DNA of 64,000 nucleotides. Source: Cryptomeria japonica. Taxonomy: Eukaryota; Streptophyta; Pinopsida; Cupressales; Cupressaceae. The notes beneath the pieces are model-generated. The model worked only from the letters and a program-made list of their open reading frames with translations, was not told the origin of the DNA and ran no database searches. Shown here piece by piece: positions 15,456 through 27,073 of the stretch. The stretch lies in the NCBI RefSeq assembly GCF_030272615.1, contig NC_081413.1, positions 156,239,349 to 156,303,348 on the forward strand. The letters are read 5' to 3'. Each line of letters begins with the position of its first letter. The first letter of the stretch is position 1. A program made the position numbers and the translations under genes.

Positions 15456-17762
15456 TTGTTCTCTCATGGAATGTTAGGAGTTTGAATAGCACCCCCTGAT
15501 AGAAGGCTATTCATGAGTTGGTGGCAATTCACTCTCTGTCTATCTTTTGTATTCAGGAGACTAAGCTCTCAATTGATTCTATGTTTCTTTGTGCTTCTAG
15601 TATTTGGCGTCATGGGCAATGCCAGTGTATTGGCTCTCTCGACAACTCTGGAGGTTTGGCTCTCTTTTGGGATCCGAGGAAGATTGCTCCTCTTCGGTGG
15701 ATTCCTAGCCCTTTTGCTCTCTATGGTTGCCTCTAATTTGGAGACTGGTGAAATGATTCTAGTTACTAATGTGTATGCCCCGGTTGATCTTAATGGCAAA
15801 ATCAGGCTTTGGTCTCATATTTTTTATGTTAGAGAAGGTGCTTCTTTCCTTCCTTGGGTTTTAGTGAGTGATTTTAATTCAGTGTTAACCTTGGAGGAGA
15901 AAACGGGTGGGCTCGCTCGTTTGGGCCTTCTTCTGGGTTGTTTTGAGAGAATGTGCACCTCCTGCATCTAATTGACATCAATCCAACTAATGGAATTTTT
16001 ACGTGGAATAATAGAAGGGAGGGAGATGATGCTATCTCAGAACGCCTAGATAGTTTTTGTGTCTCCAGTTTTTGGGTGGGAGGTGGCTTGTGTCCTGCTT
16101 CTAAAATTCTTGATTGGAGGGGTTCAGATCATTGGCCTATTAAATTTTCAGCTACTTAAATTGTAGTTCCTAAGAATCCTCTCTTTAAGTTCATGTTAAT
16201 GTGGCTTCGGGACTCTCCCCTTCATGATTTAATGGCCCAGTGGTAGAGAGATGGTGGCCCGGCTTATGGTACAGCTATGTTTTCATTTGTTAAGAAGTTG
16301 CAGTATGTTAAATGGCAACTTAAGAGATGGAATAGGTCATGCTTTGGTAATATTGATGCCATGAAGAGGCAGGCTCAAGGTCGTTTAGCTGCAGTCACTA
16401 ATCAAATTCGTGATCTTGGGTTCTCAAAGGATTTGGGTAGAGAGGACTCTCATGCAGTTTGAGAACTGGAGGAATGGGAACTTATGGAGGAGATTTTTTG
16501 GAAGCAGAAGGCTAGAATTGGCTGGCTCTAGGAAGGAGATAGGAATACTGCCTTTTTCCATAACTCTGTGCAAGCCCATCAGAATAGGAGTTACATATCC
16601 TCTTTGGTTAGTTCAGATAGAATTATGTTGACTTCTCTACATGCTATGTCTCGTGAAGCTACCCGGTATTATTTTTCTCTCTTTTGAGATTATTCACCTC
16701 CTGTTGAGGATGAGGAGAACATGATCCTTGCTTGTATCCCCTCCCTTGTTACCGATGTGATGAATGCTTCTCTTTTGGGTCTAATATCTATGTTTGAATT
16801 GGAGGAGGTTGTTTTTGGGATGCGTAAGGGTAAAGCTCCAGGTCTTGACGGACTTCCAGTGGAATTTTTTCAGGAATTTTGGGATGTTAATCTGGATTTG
16901 TTAGAGGTGGTTCATGAATATTATGTTAACAAACAAATGATTTGGAACCTCGATGCTACTTTTCTTATTCTTATTCCTAAAAGAGAAGGAGCTAATCAGT
17001 TGGACTTCTTTCAGCCTATAGCTCTGTGCAATGTGATTTACAAAATTATTACTAAACTTATTGCTAAGAGGCTTAAACCGGGGCTAGGTACTGTGATTTC
17101 AAATGAGCAAGGGGGCTTTGTAACTGGAAGACAAATTCTTGATGGGGTGGTTATTGCTTCAAAAGCCATTCACTCTATGCCAATTTCCAAGGTGCGATCT
17201 ATGTTCATCAAACTGGATATGGATAAAACTTATGATAGAGTTAAGTGGCACTTTTTGCAGAATATTCTCCTGGCCTTTGGCTTCAGCCCAGAGTGGGTTA
17301 GGTGGACTATGAGTTGTGTCACGTCTTACTCCTTGATTCTTCTTAATGGGAAGCCTTTTGAGTTATTTGGAGCCTATGGGGGTCTTCGTCAAGGGGGTCC
17401 CCTTTCTCCCTATTTGTTTATTATTATGGTTGAGGGCTTAGGCAAATTGATTAAGTCTTAAGTTTCCCGAGATCATATTCAAGGTTGGAGTTGGAGTAAT
17501 GGGCTTCCCAAGCTCTCTCATCTCCAGTTTGTGGATGATACTTCTCTTATAGGGATTGTGAGACTGCATGAAGCAGAGACCTTCAGGAGAATGTTGGATA
17601 TTTATTTGGTTTCTTTAGGTCAGAAGGTCAATGAACACAAATCCTCAGTCTATTTTTTTAACACTCTTGAGCCTGTCTAGAGGAGGATTGTTGTCATCCT
17701 TCAATTTCAAATTGGATATCTCCTCTTGCATTATCTGGGCATTCCTATTGTTGTTGGCAGAC

Positions 17763-17784
17763 AACCTAGGTTATTTTGGCAGGA
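17763..17784. repeat. 22-bp target duplication inside ORF2 (left)
   Basis: A 22-bp run starting AACCTAGGTT, identical to 17852-17873. Removing one copy plus the insert restores the LINE frame across the junction (RLFWQ then DLLDK). Confidence 0.9.
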
Positions 17785-17851
17785 GACCCTTTTAAAACTT
17801 GTTTTGTACAGGGTTTCGGGTCCCTTAAAAACCTGGTTTTACTTAATCAAA
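17785..17851 (+). mobile_element. 67-bp severely truncated retroposon inserted in LINE ORF2
   Basis: This segment is foreign to the LINE frame and is flanked by a perfect 22-bp duplication. It contains two imperfect copies of a short unit (GACCCTTTTAAAACTTG, then GGTCCCTTAAAAACCTG) and ends in ATCAAAA. The same double unit ends the retroposon at 29850-29925. It therefore looks like the extreme 3' tip of that family, inserted by target-primed reverse transcription with nearly complete 5' truncation. Confidence 0.75.
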
Positions 17852-17873
17852 AACCTAGGTTATTTTGGCAGGA
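17852..17873. repeat. 22-bp target duplication inside ORF2 (right)
   Basis: Exact copy of 17763-17784. Confidence 0.9.
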
Positions 17874-19881
17874 CTTGCTAGATAAGTTGCGGAGGAAGGT
17901 TGACAATTGGACCCATCGATGGCTTTCTACTGCCGCTCGGGTGACCCTTCTTCAGTCGGTGATTCAGGCTCTTCCTATTTACAGAATTATGGTCCTTGCA
18001 GCTCCTGTGTATTTTCTTAAGGAAATTGATGCCCTCTCGCGCTAGTTTCTTTGGAGTGGTTCACTGCAAAATTCCAAATGGAGCCTAATTAAGTGGGAAC
18101 TTGTTTGTCGGCATAGGAAGGAAGGGGGTCTTGGTCTTCGTTCTACTAATTTGAGTGGACAGGATCTTGCAGCTAAGTTATATTGGTGTTGGTGTACCAG
18201 TCAGCGTCAGCTTTGGGCTTGTATTCTCACGCATAAGTATTTACCAGGAGTAGACTCCTTGGATGTTTCTCGGTATCCTTTGGAGCGCAGTGGGTCTATG
18301 GTCTAAAATACTTTGAAGATTGGTGCTCAGCTAGTTAAGAGAGGTCTTTTTGGATTTGCAACAGGGCTCTAAAGCTCTCTTTTGGGCAGATTCTTGGGAA
18401 GGTAACCCCCCTCTTCTTTCAATGTATTTGCATTTGCAAGCTCTTTGTGACTACTTTATTGCAGCTGGGTGGGAAAAAGTTGTGCATTATAAGATTGTCC
18501 AGCATTTTGGTTTGGTTGTTGGTTACAGATGGAAGGATTCTTCCAATTGGCCTCTAGGAGAGTCAGAGAGGGATCAAACTGAGTTGACTCAGATACTAGC
18601 TTCTAGGGTATGTAGTTCCTTGGGGGCTCTTGATGTCCTGGCTTGGGGTAGAGAGTCGTCTAGCAGATACTCTATTTCTACAGGTTACTTGGAGCTTAAC
18701 ATACAGTTATTTGGTGATATTGAGGTGCCTTAGTGGAAGTAGGTTTGGAATAAATTTTCCTGACCCAAATGCAATTTCTTCTAATGGCTTGTGGTTTACA
18801 ACCATTGTCTTACCTGGGATAATCTTTGCAAGCGGGGTTTTCAAGGCCCTATGATATGTGTTTTGTGTTATAACAGTGAGGAATTTGTATCTCATCTTTT
18901 CTTTTAGTGCTCCTTTGCTAAGGAAATATGGCACTTTTGGTGGGGTGTTTGGGATCAGCCTTGCCGCCATGTCTCTTCTTTGGCTAAGATTTGGGCTCGT
19001 TGGGGTAAGTCCCATGCTAGAACCCCTTTTCTTCATGTTGCTTGGGCTTTGGGTCCTTTTATCATCTACCATGTTTGGCTGGAAAGGAATCGGAGATTCT
19101 TTAAGGATATAAGGATGGATTGGATGTTATACACTTGTGGTGGAAAATTATTCATTCTCTTCGTGAGACTGTTGTGGCTAAGTGTGATTTGACTAGCGAT
19201 GTTGATCCTAATGATGTTGCTATTTGCACTCATCTTACTCTTCCTCTTCAAAGGGGTGCTCCAGTGTTTGGTGGGCAGGGTGGAAGAGGTAGATGCAGAC
19301 ATCCTTTACGACGAGTCAATCGAGAGGGTCGGTGGACACCCCCTCCCCTCGGTGTGTTAAAAATTAACATTGATGGTTCATCTCAGGGGAACCCTAGACA
19401 TGCTGACATTGGTGGAGTTGGGCGGGACAGTTCTGGTGATGTTCAGTTTATTTTCTTTGTCTATAAAGGCTTTAATACTAATAATTTAATGGAGGCTCTT
19501 GCTATTTTGTATGTTGTTTGACACTCCTCTGCTCTTGGTTGGCGCAAAATTATCTATGAATCTGATTCTCAGGTGGTGGTGAATTTGCTAACCCAGTAGA
19601 AGCATGGGGATGTTAGTTGGCACTTGGCCTCCATTATCAAACAAATTCTTCAATTGTGTGGGTCCTTGGATTCAGTTACTTTCACACACATTCCAAGGGA
19701 GTGGAATGGTGTTGTTGATTGTTTGGCCAAATGGGCCTTGAATCAGCTGCAAGGATGAAATATAGTGGATAGGAGGCAATTGCCCCTTGATATGGCTCTT
19801 ATGCTAGATCAGTTAGTGGATAGTGATAGGGTTCTCTAGTTCTTTCTTCTCGTCTCTTTGTTTGTATATATTTTGTGATTG

Positions 19882-19887
19882 AATAAA
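19882..19887 (+). terminator. Polyadenylation signal of the LINE
   Basis: AATAAA 24 bases before the right target duplication, in the T-rich 3' UTR. The position suits cleavage at the element end. Confidence 0.6.
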
Positions 19888-19910
19888 TTTTTACCCCTCT
19901 TTTAGTTTTT

Positions 19911-19929
19911 AACATGTACTAACATCTTG
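19911..19929. repeat. 19-bp target site duplication of the LINE (right)
   Basis: Identical to 13796-13814. Confidence 0.95.
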
Positions 19930-22900
19930 CAAGACTTCAAGAGAGCAATTCATCATCATCTTACATGAGATCCAAGCAAGTGTTTTATTCCTAAAGTAAT
20001 CATTATCATTTATGTTATTTACTTTGCATGTGCTCCCTTGAGAGCATGCAATTATTAACATCATCATTATTGCTATTGTGGAGGTGGGAACACCAACTCA
20101 AAGTTTGACCAAGGCAATCCCCTATACAACACAACATTTTAGCCTTTTTCATGTGTGTAGGTATAGATCTAGAGGATTTAGATTGTGATAGTAGATGGAT
20201 AGAGAAGACTATGGAAAAAATTAAACTTTGAATTACCCAAAAATGTGGGACTATAGTGCCCAACACTTAGGTCCTCCTGGTTTCACTCTAGATTTTGAGG
20301 AGAACTACCTAGATCCATGCTTAAATTGTTTTTCAATTTTGCTCGTCTACATAGCTTTAGGACACTAGCATCCAACACTGGAGTCTTGCCAAGTTAACCT
20401 CTACTTTGTATCTTTTGCATTTTGTTAAACTTGTTCAATTTAACCCTCATTAGCTTAGTTCATTACATAGATTCAAATAATCCTCAATACATACAACCCC
20501 TAAGGGAGTGTGGATCTAGTAAAAAATGGTCCTTTCTTAAGGACATTATCCAAGCCCATTGACATTTCCCCAATAATTGCATGGGAGAAGGATTGGCCTA
20601 GGTTAATGCACATGTTAGTCTAGGGTCACTTTCCCACCATATTACACACATCAACTCTACTTTATACAAAAAATATACCATTTGTATTTATTCTTGATGC
20701 AGAAGCATCCAAGGTGTAGAAGCAATATTGCATTACCCAAAAATATTGTTTAAATTTTCAATTAAGGTTATTTTCGAAAGGATTACCATTTTTAGCAAGG
20801 TTACTATTTTTAGTAAGTTTGTATTTGTGCATCTACGAACCTAAAACTGACCCCCAAGAAACAAAATTGTAAAATATAACGATTGGAGAAAGAATCATCT
20901 CAATATCATGAATCATTTGGGAGATATTAATGTTTCAAGGTTTAAAAATCCTATTAAAAATATTAAACTTGAATTTTGGATCTAGGGAAAGTGTGGTGTA
21001 GATATCTTTGATATCTTTAGTTTTTGTTTTTAAAAATGGGGCTCAATCACGTTCCTAGATCAAAAGATATGGCCTCTACAAGTTGTGCTACTTTAGGAGG
21101 AAAAATAAAAATTCTCAAAATACTCCGATGAATACCAAAACTCATCTTGGGCATATTATCGACATATTCCAATATAGGGAAAAGGGATATAAACGTGGTA
21201 AGCCTCAAAAAAGGGGAGTTACACTTTCTAGAGCATTCTAGGTTGGTTAAACTTCCCAGTATAAAGAAGACAAATAGGGGTTGTAGGGAAAGTTCTAGTA
21301 GTGCAGATTGTGGCTCTATCTTACAAATTATTGTAATGAGAAAGCCTGTATGGTTGTAGCATGTTATTTTCTAAATGTTATAATTTCATTTCATTAAGAT
21401 AATAGAAAGAAAGTGTTTCCTTTTCTTGCATTTTCTATTCATTTATTTGTTATCGCTGTGTGTTTGGGTTTGTAAGGTGAGCACCCTTCATCAATTCTTG
21501 AGCCCAAAAATTTAAAATCCAAACTATTCAAGAGTTCTTAAGAATATTTATAAGGCTAAACTTTAATTCTATACTAATATTTCTTGAAAATTTCTAGACT
21601 ACACTTGCATTCAATGATTCAGCTCCCCATGTGCCACCTCATATACTATAAACACTATTTATCAATCCTCCATGTATAAACCAAAATACTTTTGTGAAAA
21701 TAAAAATATAAAAAAATTTATTGGTTGTCCCATTATACAACTACAAATCTTTAGTTTCCTTTCTAATTGGATGCGGATTTGATCATTCTAAGTTGAGAAA
21801 CACTTGTTGGCATAATGCAACAATTTTACTAAAAACTTTATAAATGATCAAGTGAACTTAAGAAAGGGGCTATTTAGAAATAGCTCATATTTTTTAAGTC
21901 ATGTGCATGCAATCCTATATTAGAAACATATATACACACTTTCTACGAAATATACTCCACCACCATATGACAAGAAATATTATCAAGAAATGTTTCAACA
22001 AAATAATTAACAAATACACAAAATAAGACCATTTAAAATTGAACGTTAATGATCCTTATAATAAAGTCATGATGAAGGATTGTCCCACCAAATGTGCCAA
22101 CATTGTGTGAGGTGAAATCAAATAGAATGAACGGGAAAATAAAACAATATATATGGGGCTCAAAGTGAAATAAAAAAGCTCCCACATTTCAATTAATCTC
22201 AATAATAATTTGTATCAAAATAAATTAAAGTAAATCACAAATGCTAAATTGATGCAAATCATCATTGTGGATGGAGTGGATATGCTCAAATAATTTGGGA
22301 TGTTTGTTTCTCAATGCACTAGCTTATACTTGTTCAACTTGACATGGTGAGAATAGGCAATTAATCTCTTCTTATAGAATTTTTTAGAGGAATTAGAATG
22401 GTGAATATTTAATCATAGATCATGAGTTGGGTCCATAAATGTTGGATGCTGGATGTGAATTGGACGAAAGTGACTAGGTAGTCAACTCATTTGATTGGTG
22501 TGTTGATAATTATTTGATTTATAAATTACTTTATGACTTTGAGTTAACCAAATTATTGACTTGTTAATGGATTTGATTAGTGAGTTAACTAAATTGACTA
22601 TTTAGGCAACTATTTTGATTGAAGAATTAAACCCATGAGGTGTAATTCGGGATTTAAATAAATCAATTATGGATTACTTAGATCATTTAAATTCAGATAT
22701 ATAAACATTTTGTGGAAAATGATTCATTTTAAATTGATTAAGCATTAAATGTTATTTAATGAATTTATTGTGACAAAGTAATGAACCTAGGGTAAGATTA
22801 ATTATTTTAGTGGATTAATGGTTGGTAAGTGTATTAAATATTAACAAGAGATAATATTATAGAAAATAGTGAATTTGTATTATATGACAAAAGTGGTCAT

Positions 22901-23942
22901 TATCATGATCATGGTCATAATCATAGCCATGATCATAATCATAAAGATAAAAGGTAAAGGTAGATTATTAAGTCCCTACCCAGTGAGGAAACAATTTTAT
23001 GCATAAGATCTTGATGTGGAAACCATAGCGAGATTGCTTCTACATCCACCTTATGTATTACTTGTATATGAGATACATACCTTACACCCCTATAGATGCA
23101 AAACATCCTCCTTTTGGAATACACAAGCATCATTCTCCATTATAGTTATCTTCCATGCATTTAAACCATGGAACACTTTACATAACCAAGCATGGTGAAT
23201 TAGAGAGGGTCCAAAAGAAATATTTTAGGAACTTTTCTTAAATACCTAGAGGGTATCCCTCACACGTTTCAACAATTATCTATCTCTTCACAAAACCCTC
23301 AATGCCCATGAAACTAACCACCTCTTATGATTTCCAAATCAACATATAATGTACCTATCAAAGGAAATATATGCAAGACATCACAAACCATATAAAATAA
23401 ATAACACCACATAAACATGCAAGACACAAGTTCTCCCTTGATAAAGCCTTCAAATGGGGAACCCCTTCATGAAACAAATATATATGGAATTCCTTTAACC
23501 TCATCCATAAAAAAATGGAAGATCAAATGACAAATGAGAAACCCAAAAGGCAAACCTCTATAGATTCCACATGTTTGAATTCTAGCAAAACCATTAGTTC
23601 TACAATGGAGTGGTTGTGCATTTGTCACTCATTTTGGCAATCACTATAATACATGGAGAACTTGCCTTGATCTAGGAGCATTTTTCCTAGTAGATGGAAA
23701 ATTTGTCACTTATGCAAAGTGGCAAACTCATCACAACTAGGATTTTTCTCATTTTGATGATCTCAGACTCAAATTTTGCACTCCCTAAGTTGTTGTCAAT
23801 TACCCCAATCGTTTCTTTCACACCATCATTGTTTTCTTTAGACCACATCATTTCATGAGAAGCTTCCTATCCTAACTCATTCTAATGTCATCTTATTTCA
23901 TAGGAAGTTCCTACCAATGCCAATTTTCCCTAACATTTAGTA
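19930..23942. other. Intergenic, nothing recognised
   Basis: Four kilobases of AT-rich DNA. Small open stretches (for example 20015-20266 minus and 21147-21359 plus) show no domain and no codon pattern. An inverted repeat at 22905-22936 is listed separately. Confidence 0.4.
22905..22936. repeat. Perfect 10-bp inverted repeat in a CAT-rich run
   Basis: ATGATCATGG at 22905-22914 pairs with CCATGATCAT at 22927-22936 across 12 bases. The surrounding 22895-22945 is a degenerate TCATAA/TCATGA run, so the pairing may be a by-product of low complexity. Confidence 0.6.
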
Positions 23943-23947
23943 ATAAA
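23943..23947. repeat. Target site duplication ATAAA (left) of element A
   Basis: Matches 28962-28966 exactly. Confidence 0.85.
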
Positions 23948-23969
23948 TGTTGTTTATAACTAGGTAAGA

Positions 23970-24003
23970 GGGTTCGGATTGCCCTAAGGCAACATCCGAA
24001 CCC
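23970..24003 (+). repeat. LTR-terminal hairpin (element A, 5' LTR)
   Basis: GGGTTCGGAT (23970-23979) pairs perfectly with ATCCGAACCC (23994-24003), and an inner GCC/GGC pair closes a small loop. The equivalent site in element C has different arms that still pair perfectly. In the 3' LTR of A the same hairpin has lost some pairs. Confidence 0.75.
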
Positions 24004-24162
24004 ATATAGGATTGGGTCCTATCCTAAAAGGGTGGCGTGCCCCCAAGACAGGACCAGCCCCATAACTCCACGCCACATATGTACCACGCCACACTAAATT
24101 AACTTGGCGCCAAAATCCATATATTCTATCAAGGCCAACTTGGGCTTATATGGGTTAAATGC

Positions 24163-24174
24163 CCATATAAATAA
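24163..24174 (+). promoter_or_regulatory. LTR TATA-like box (element A)
   Basis: CATATAAATAAA sits in the 5' LTR at a position shared with the LTR of element C (about 59773-59784). It is the probable core promoter of the element transcript. Confidence 0.5.
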
Positions 24175-24840
24175 AGATCAATTGCAAAACACAAAGTGCA
24201 CATTCATTTATTCATTTTGATCCTATGCGAAATATATGTCTGCCAGTTGCGAGTTAAGGAGGAAGAAATATATGTCTACCATTGCAAGTTAAGGAGGAAT
24301 AAACATATGTCTGCCATTGCAAGCTAAAGGAAGTATATTAGATCTGTCGTCACAGTGAAATACCTCAATTACATCAGTGAACTACCTCTGCCAATTAAAG
24401 TGTGAAATTCATTCATGTGAAGAGCGAACTGGTGTGAAGGAGGGCAAACTGAAGTTGCGGCCAATCAAAGAACAAACTTCATACATTACCAACCTAGGGT
24501 TTGGACCTGTTGCTGTTTGAAGGGTTAAAGGTGTAGATGTGACTCCTTGATGCTTGTGAAAGTGTAGTCTTGTGGAAGACATTATCAAACACCTTCAAGT
24601 ACTTGAGATAAGTGTTGTAATCCTCATATGAACATAATTCTTAATCAGATCTAAGGATCTTTTGGCTGGGTTTTTCCTCCTAGGAGGTTTTCCCAGGGTA
24701 ACCTTGTCTTGTGTTTATTTGTTCCTTTCTTTGTTATGCTTAAGTCTGGAAAATAACAAACCCTTCATCTAATCAATTTAATTAGTAATTAAATTCTAAT
24801 TTTCTGAGTTTAGATTAATCTGAAAGTGCTAAATTTAACA

Positions 24841-24853
24841 TGGTATCAGAGCC
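24841..24853 (+). other. Primer-binding site (tRNA-Met) of element A
   Basis: TGGTATCAGAGCC directly follows the CA end of the 5' LTR and is a full match to the usual plant initiator tRNA-Met site. Confidence 0.95.
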
Positions 24854-26959
24854 AAGTTGTAATCAGATCTAGCATCCTGTAGCCTAGATCTTGCACCTTC
24901 TTGTTGTCGTATAATGATGACAGGTTCCAGGATTGAGGAAAGTCTGAAAAGGTTTTGTGATCAAAAGTTTAGCATGGTCACATCTTGATCCAGCATGCTT
25001 GAAGATCCGACTCTTCAGCGTCATTCAAGCTAAGTATTTTTGAGTCATTATATTCGTGGTTGCAAGATATATTATACTCGGCTTATCCAAAGGATTGAAG
25101 TATTATCGTTTGGTTGACCTAGTTCTAGGTCGTATTGATTTTATGATTCTAATTGCCTTATTTGGTAGACTTATCTAATATAGATATCATCATGATTTGC
25201 ATATTTTTTTTGGGAACTTAGAAGGTATTCTAAATTTTTGTTTGAGTATTGCAAGGTATTATAGATCGACTCTTCGTTAATACTTTGATTGGAATCAGGA
25301 ATGTCTTGGACTCATCATGATCTAAATACTTGTTATGCTCTCTGAACATGTAATTTAGATATTATTATTATGTTAAATAACATGGACTGGTTCTATTATT
25401 GACTTTTGCTCTAAAAAAGTTCAAAGCATCCTTGTGATGAATACTTATATGCATTCTAAGTGAGTAGCAATGCTTGGTTGAGTTATGTTTTTTTTTTTTA
25501 AAACGATCTTCATTCATGAAACTTCTTATTGACTTGAATTTCTACTTGACATGAACAACTTATGGAGATGTGTACAAACATGAGGAGCTAATGATTGTTT
25601 GCCTTGGCATCATTGATATTAGTATACCGACTAAAGTGTAGGAATTTTATGTTCTATTAATTATGAAGATGAACTCTTAATGAACAAACCGAGATCACTT
25701 GGACTCAATATTTTGGCCTATGTACTGATAGGTGTCCCTGATAGAAAAGTTTAGTTGAAAGATGATCTGCAATCATGTTTGTAGTATGCAAGGATTAATG
25801 TTAGACGAAGAAACTTGTTTTTCTTGTCTATTACAGCATTGTAGTTCATACAATATAGATCTTCATGTGCCCTTTTGACGTATGGGATTCTCCTACTATC
25901 ATAAACTCCTTGAGATCTGTTTGGTTTTGATCAAGTATAAAATTGTGCTTGATGGATAACAAAGAGTATAACTAATGAGTACTTTATTAATATCATTTTG
26001 CAGAATGATGTTGTTATTAGATCAATTTTATCAATGCTCACTTGGTTTTTATTACGTCCTCTGGACTAAACTGCAAATAGATGAACTAATGGATATTATG
26101 GCTGCATTCAGTCTTTGGTCTTTTCTAGTGTTTCTTTTGAGATGTTCTCAACCTTCAAATCTGACCATTGATGTGAAGAATAAATGTTTTATGAAGAAGT
26201 TATAAATTTAGGGCAAATCTCTCTTGAATACCAAAGATAATGATCAACCATGGACCTTAATGGAATCTTGAGTTATGTTGTCTACTCCAAGAGATTGAAT
26301 TTATATCTTGCCTTCTAACGTTGCATAATGTTGCTATTCATTGGCTGAAACTACTTTTACAAATCTATGATTCTATTTGTGATTCCCCTTTGAAAGACTG
26401 CGCAATTGATTTCTTAGGATTTTCGTTTTCTATCGATAACATTTATTGGCAATCTTGTTGTGTAATCTCTTGATGGAATTTATCCTCATCTTATCTCAAC
26501 AATTGTGCTATGGGTCCACCTTATTGAAAGATAGATGGAAAGGATTCTTGAGATTAACATAAAAGACTGATTGTGCAGAAGTTAAGGGGGAGCGCCTCCT
26601 TCTAAGTTGGTATACTCTAACCTATGTTGGTTGATTACCTTTTATTATGAGTATTAGCATGTAATTCTTTTCTTGGGTCAAGCATTTTCAATTTCATTAT
26701 GATTGAACTGACTTGATGCTTAAGAGTATGATTTCCTATCCCGGAGTACAGGAAATCGATTGGATCTTTCAGTGGCTTGGAATGCTTCTGAAACAGGGCA
26801 TGCTAATTCTTCAAGGGAAATTATTGGGATGGGCATACACTCAAAGGATGCTCAAGTACTTTGGAAGCTATGATTGGACACAACTGCTGCTGAGAGGGAG
26901 TTCCTGCTATTTTGATTTATTATCAGGGTTGTATATTGATGCCTGACAATTCAGTGTTT
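24854..26959 (+). other. Decayed non-coding interior of element A
   Basis: No open gag, protease, integrase or reverse transcriptase. Blocks such as 24905-24990, 25975-26140 and 26340-26640 align closely with 60430-60530, 61500-61660 and 62120-62410 in element C, so the same non-coding interior was present in their common source. The 5' start, ATGATGACAGGTTCCAGG, may be the old gag start. Confidence 0.7.
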
Positions 26960-27073
26960 AATGGCAGGAGAATCATGTACTGCAGATGTTCTCACCAAGT
27001 CTCTTGAAGCTTGAGATAGACTTAGAGTTGTGAAGAACACCGCCTTGGTTCAGAGGGAGACTCAACCTCTGTG
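26960..27073 (+). pseudogene. Copia RNase H tail, first copy in element A
   Basis: One frame reads AGESCTADVLTKSLEA, stop, DRLRVVKNTALVQRE and ends TQPL before TGA at 27071. It corresponds to the VLTKPL...RDKLGVVENEALAER end of Copia pol, with a TGA where an Arg codon is expected. It matches the tail at 63240-63332 of element C and is followed by a hairpin array, as in the other Copia copies. Confidence 0.8.

Larger units (their letters stand above)
15452..19758 (+). pseudogene. LINE ORF2 (endonuclease / reverse transcriptase / RNase H), broken
   Basis: The start ATG at 15452 overlaps the ORF1 stop (ATGA). The N-terminus LSWNVRSLN and the later GSDHWPI (about 16123-16143) belong to an AP-type endonuclease. 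Reverse transcriptase motifs run from about 16800 to 17640: GKAPGLDG, LIPK, GLRQGGPLSPYLF and FVDD (the FADD-type catalytic box, about 17529). A zinc-binding CVLC...HLFF segment lies near 18860-18910. RNase H covers 19355-19755 with DGSSQGNP, the Glu of LMEA, ESDSQ and WNGVVDCLA, so all four acidic positions are visible. Breaks include a TGA and TAG soon after the start, frameshifts near 15725 and 15955, a TAA at 17459, a TAG near 17679 and an insertion at 17785. The protein would nick the target and copy the element RNA onto it. Confidence 0.92.
13815..19910 (+). mobile_element. Full-length, inactive L1-type LINE retrotransposon
   Basis: A 6.1-kb element bounded by a perfect 19-bp duplication. 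In order it holds a 5' leader (13815-14111), ORF1 (DUF4283-like region and CCHC knuckle), ORF2 (AP-type endonuclease, reverse transcriptase, zinc-binding region, RNase H) and a short 3' UTR with AATAAA at 19882. This is the plant L1 layout that includes an RNase H of the kind known from plant LINEs. Both ORFs carry stops, and ORF2 also has frameshifts and an inserted retroposon, so it is not autonomous now. There is no clear poly(A) tail; the end is T-rich (TTTTAGTTTTT). Confidence 0.95.
23948..24840 (+). repeat. 5' LTR of element A
   Basis: 893 bp, begins TGTTGTTTATAAC and ends AATTTAACA. A TATA-like CATATAAATAAA lies at about 24163-24174. Downstream, a short unit around GTCTGCCATTGCAAG repeats three times (24240-24330). 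The start carries the 23970-24003 hairpin. Confidence 0.93.
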
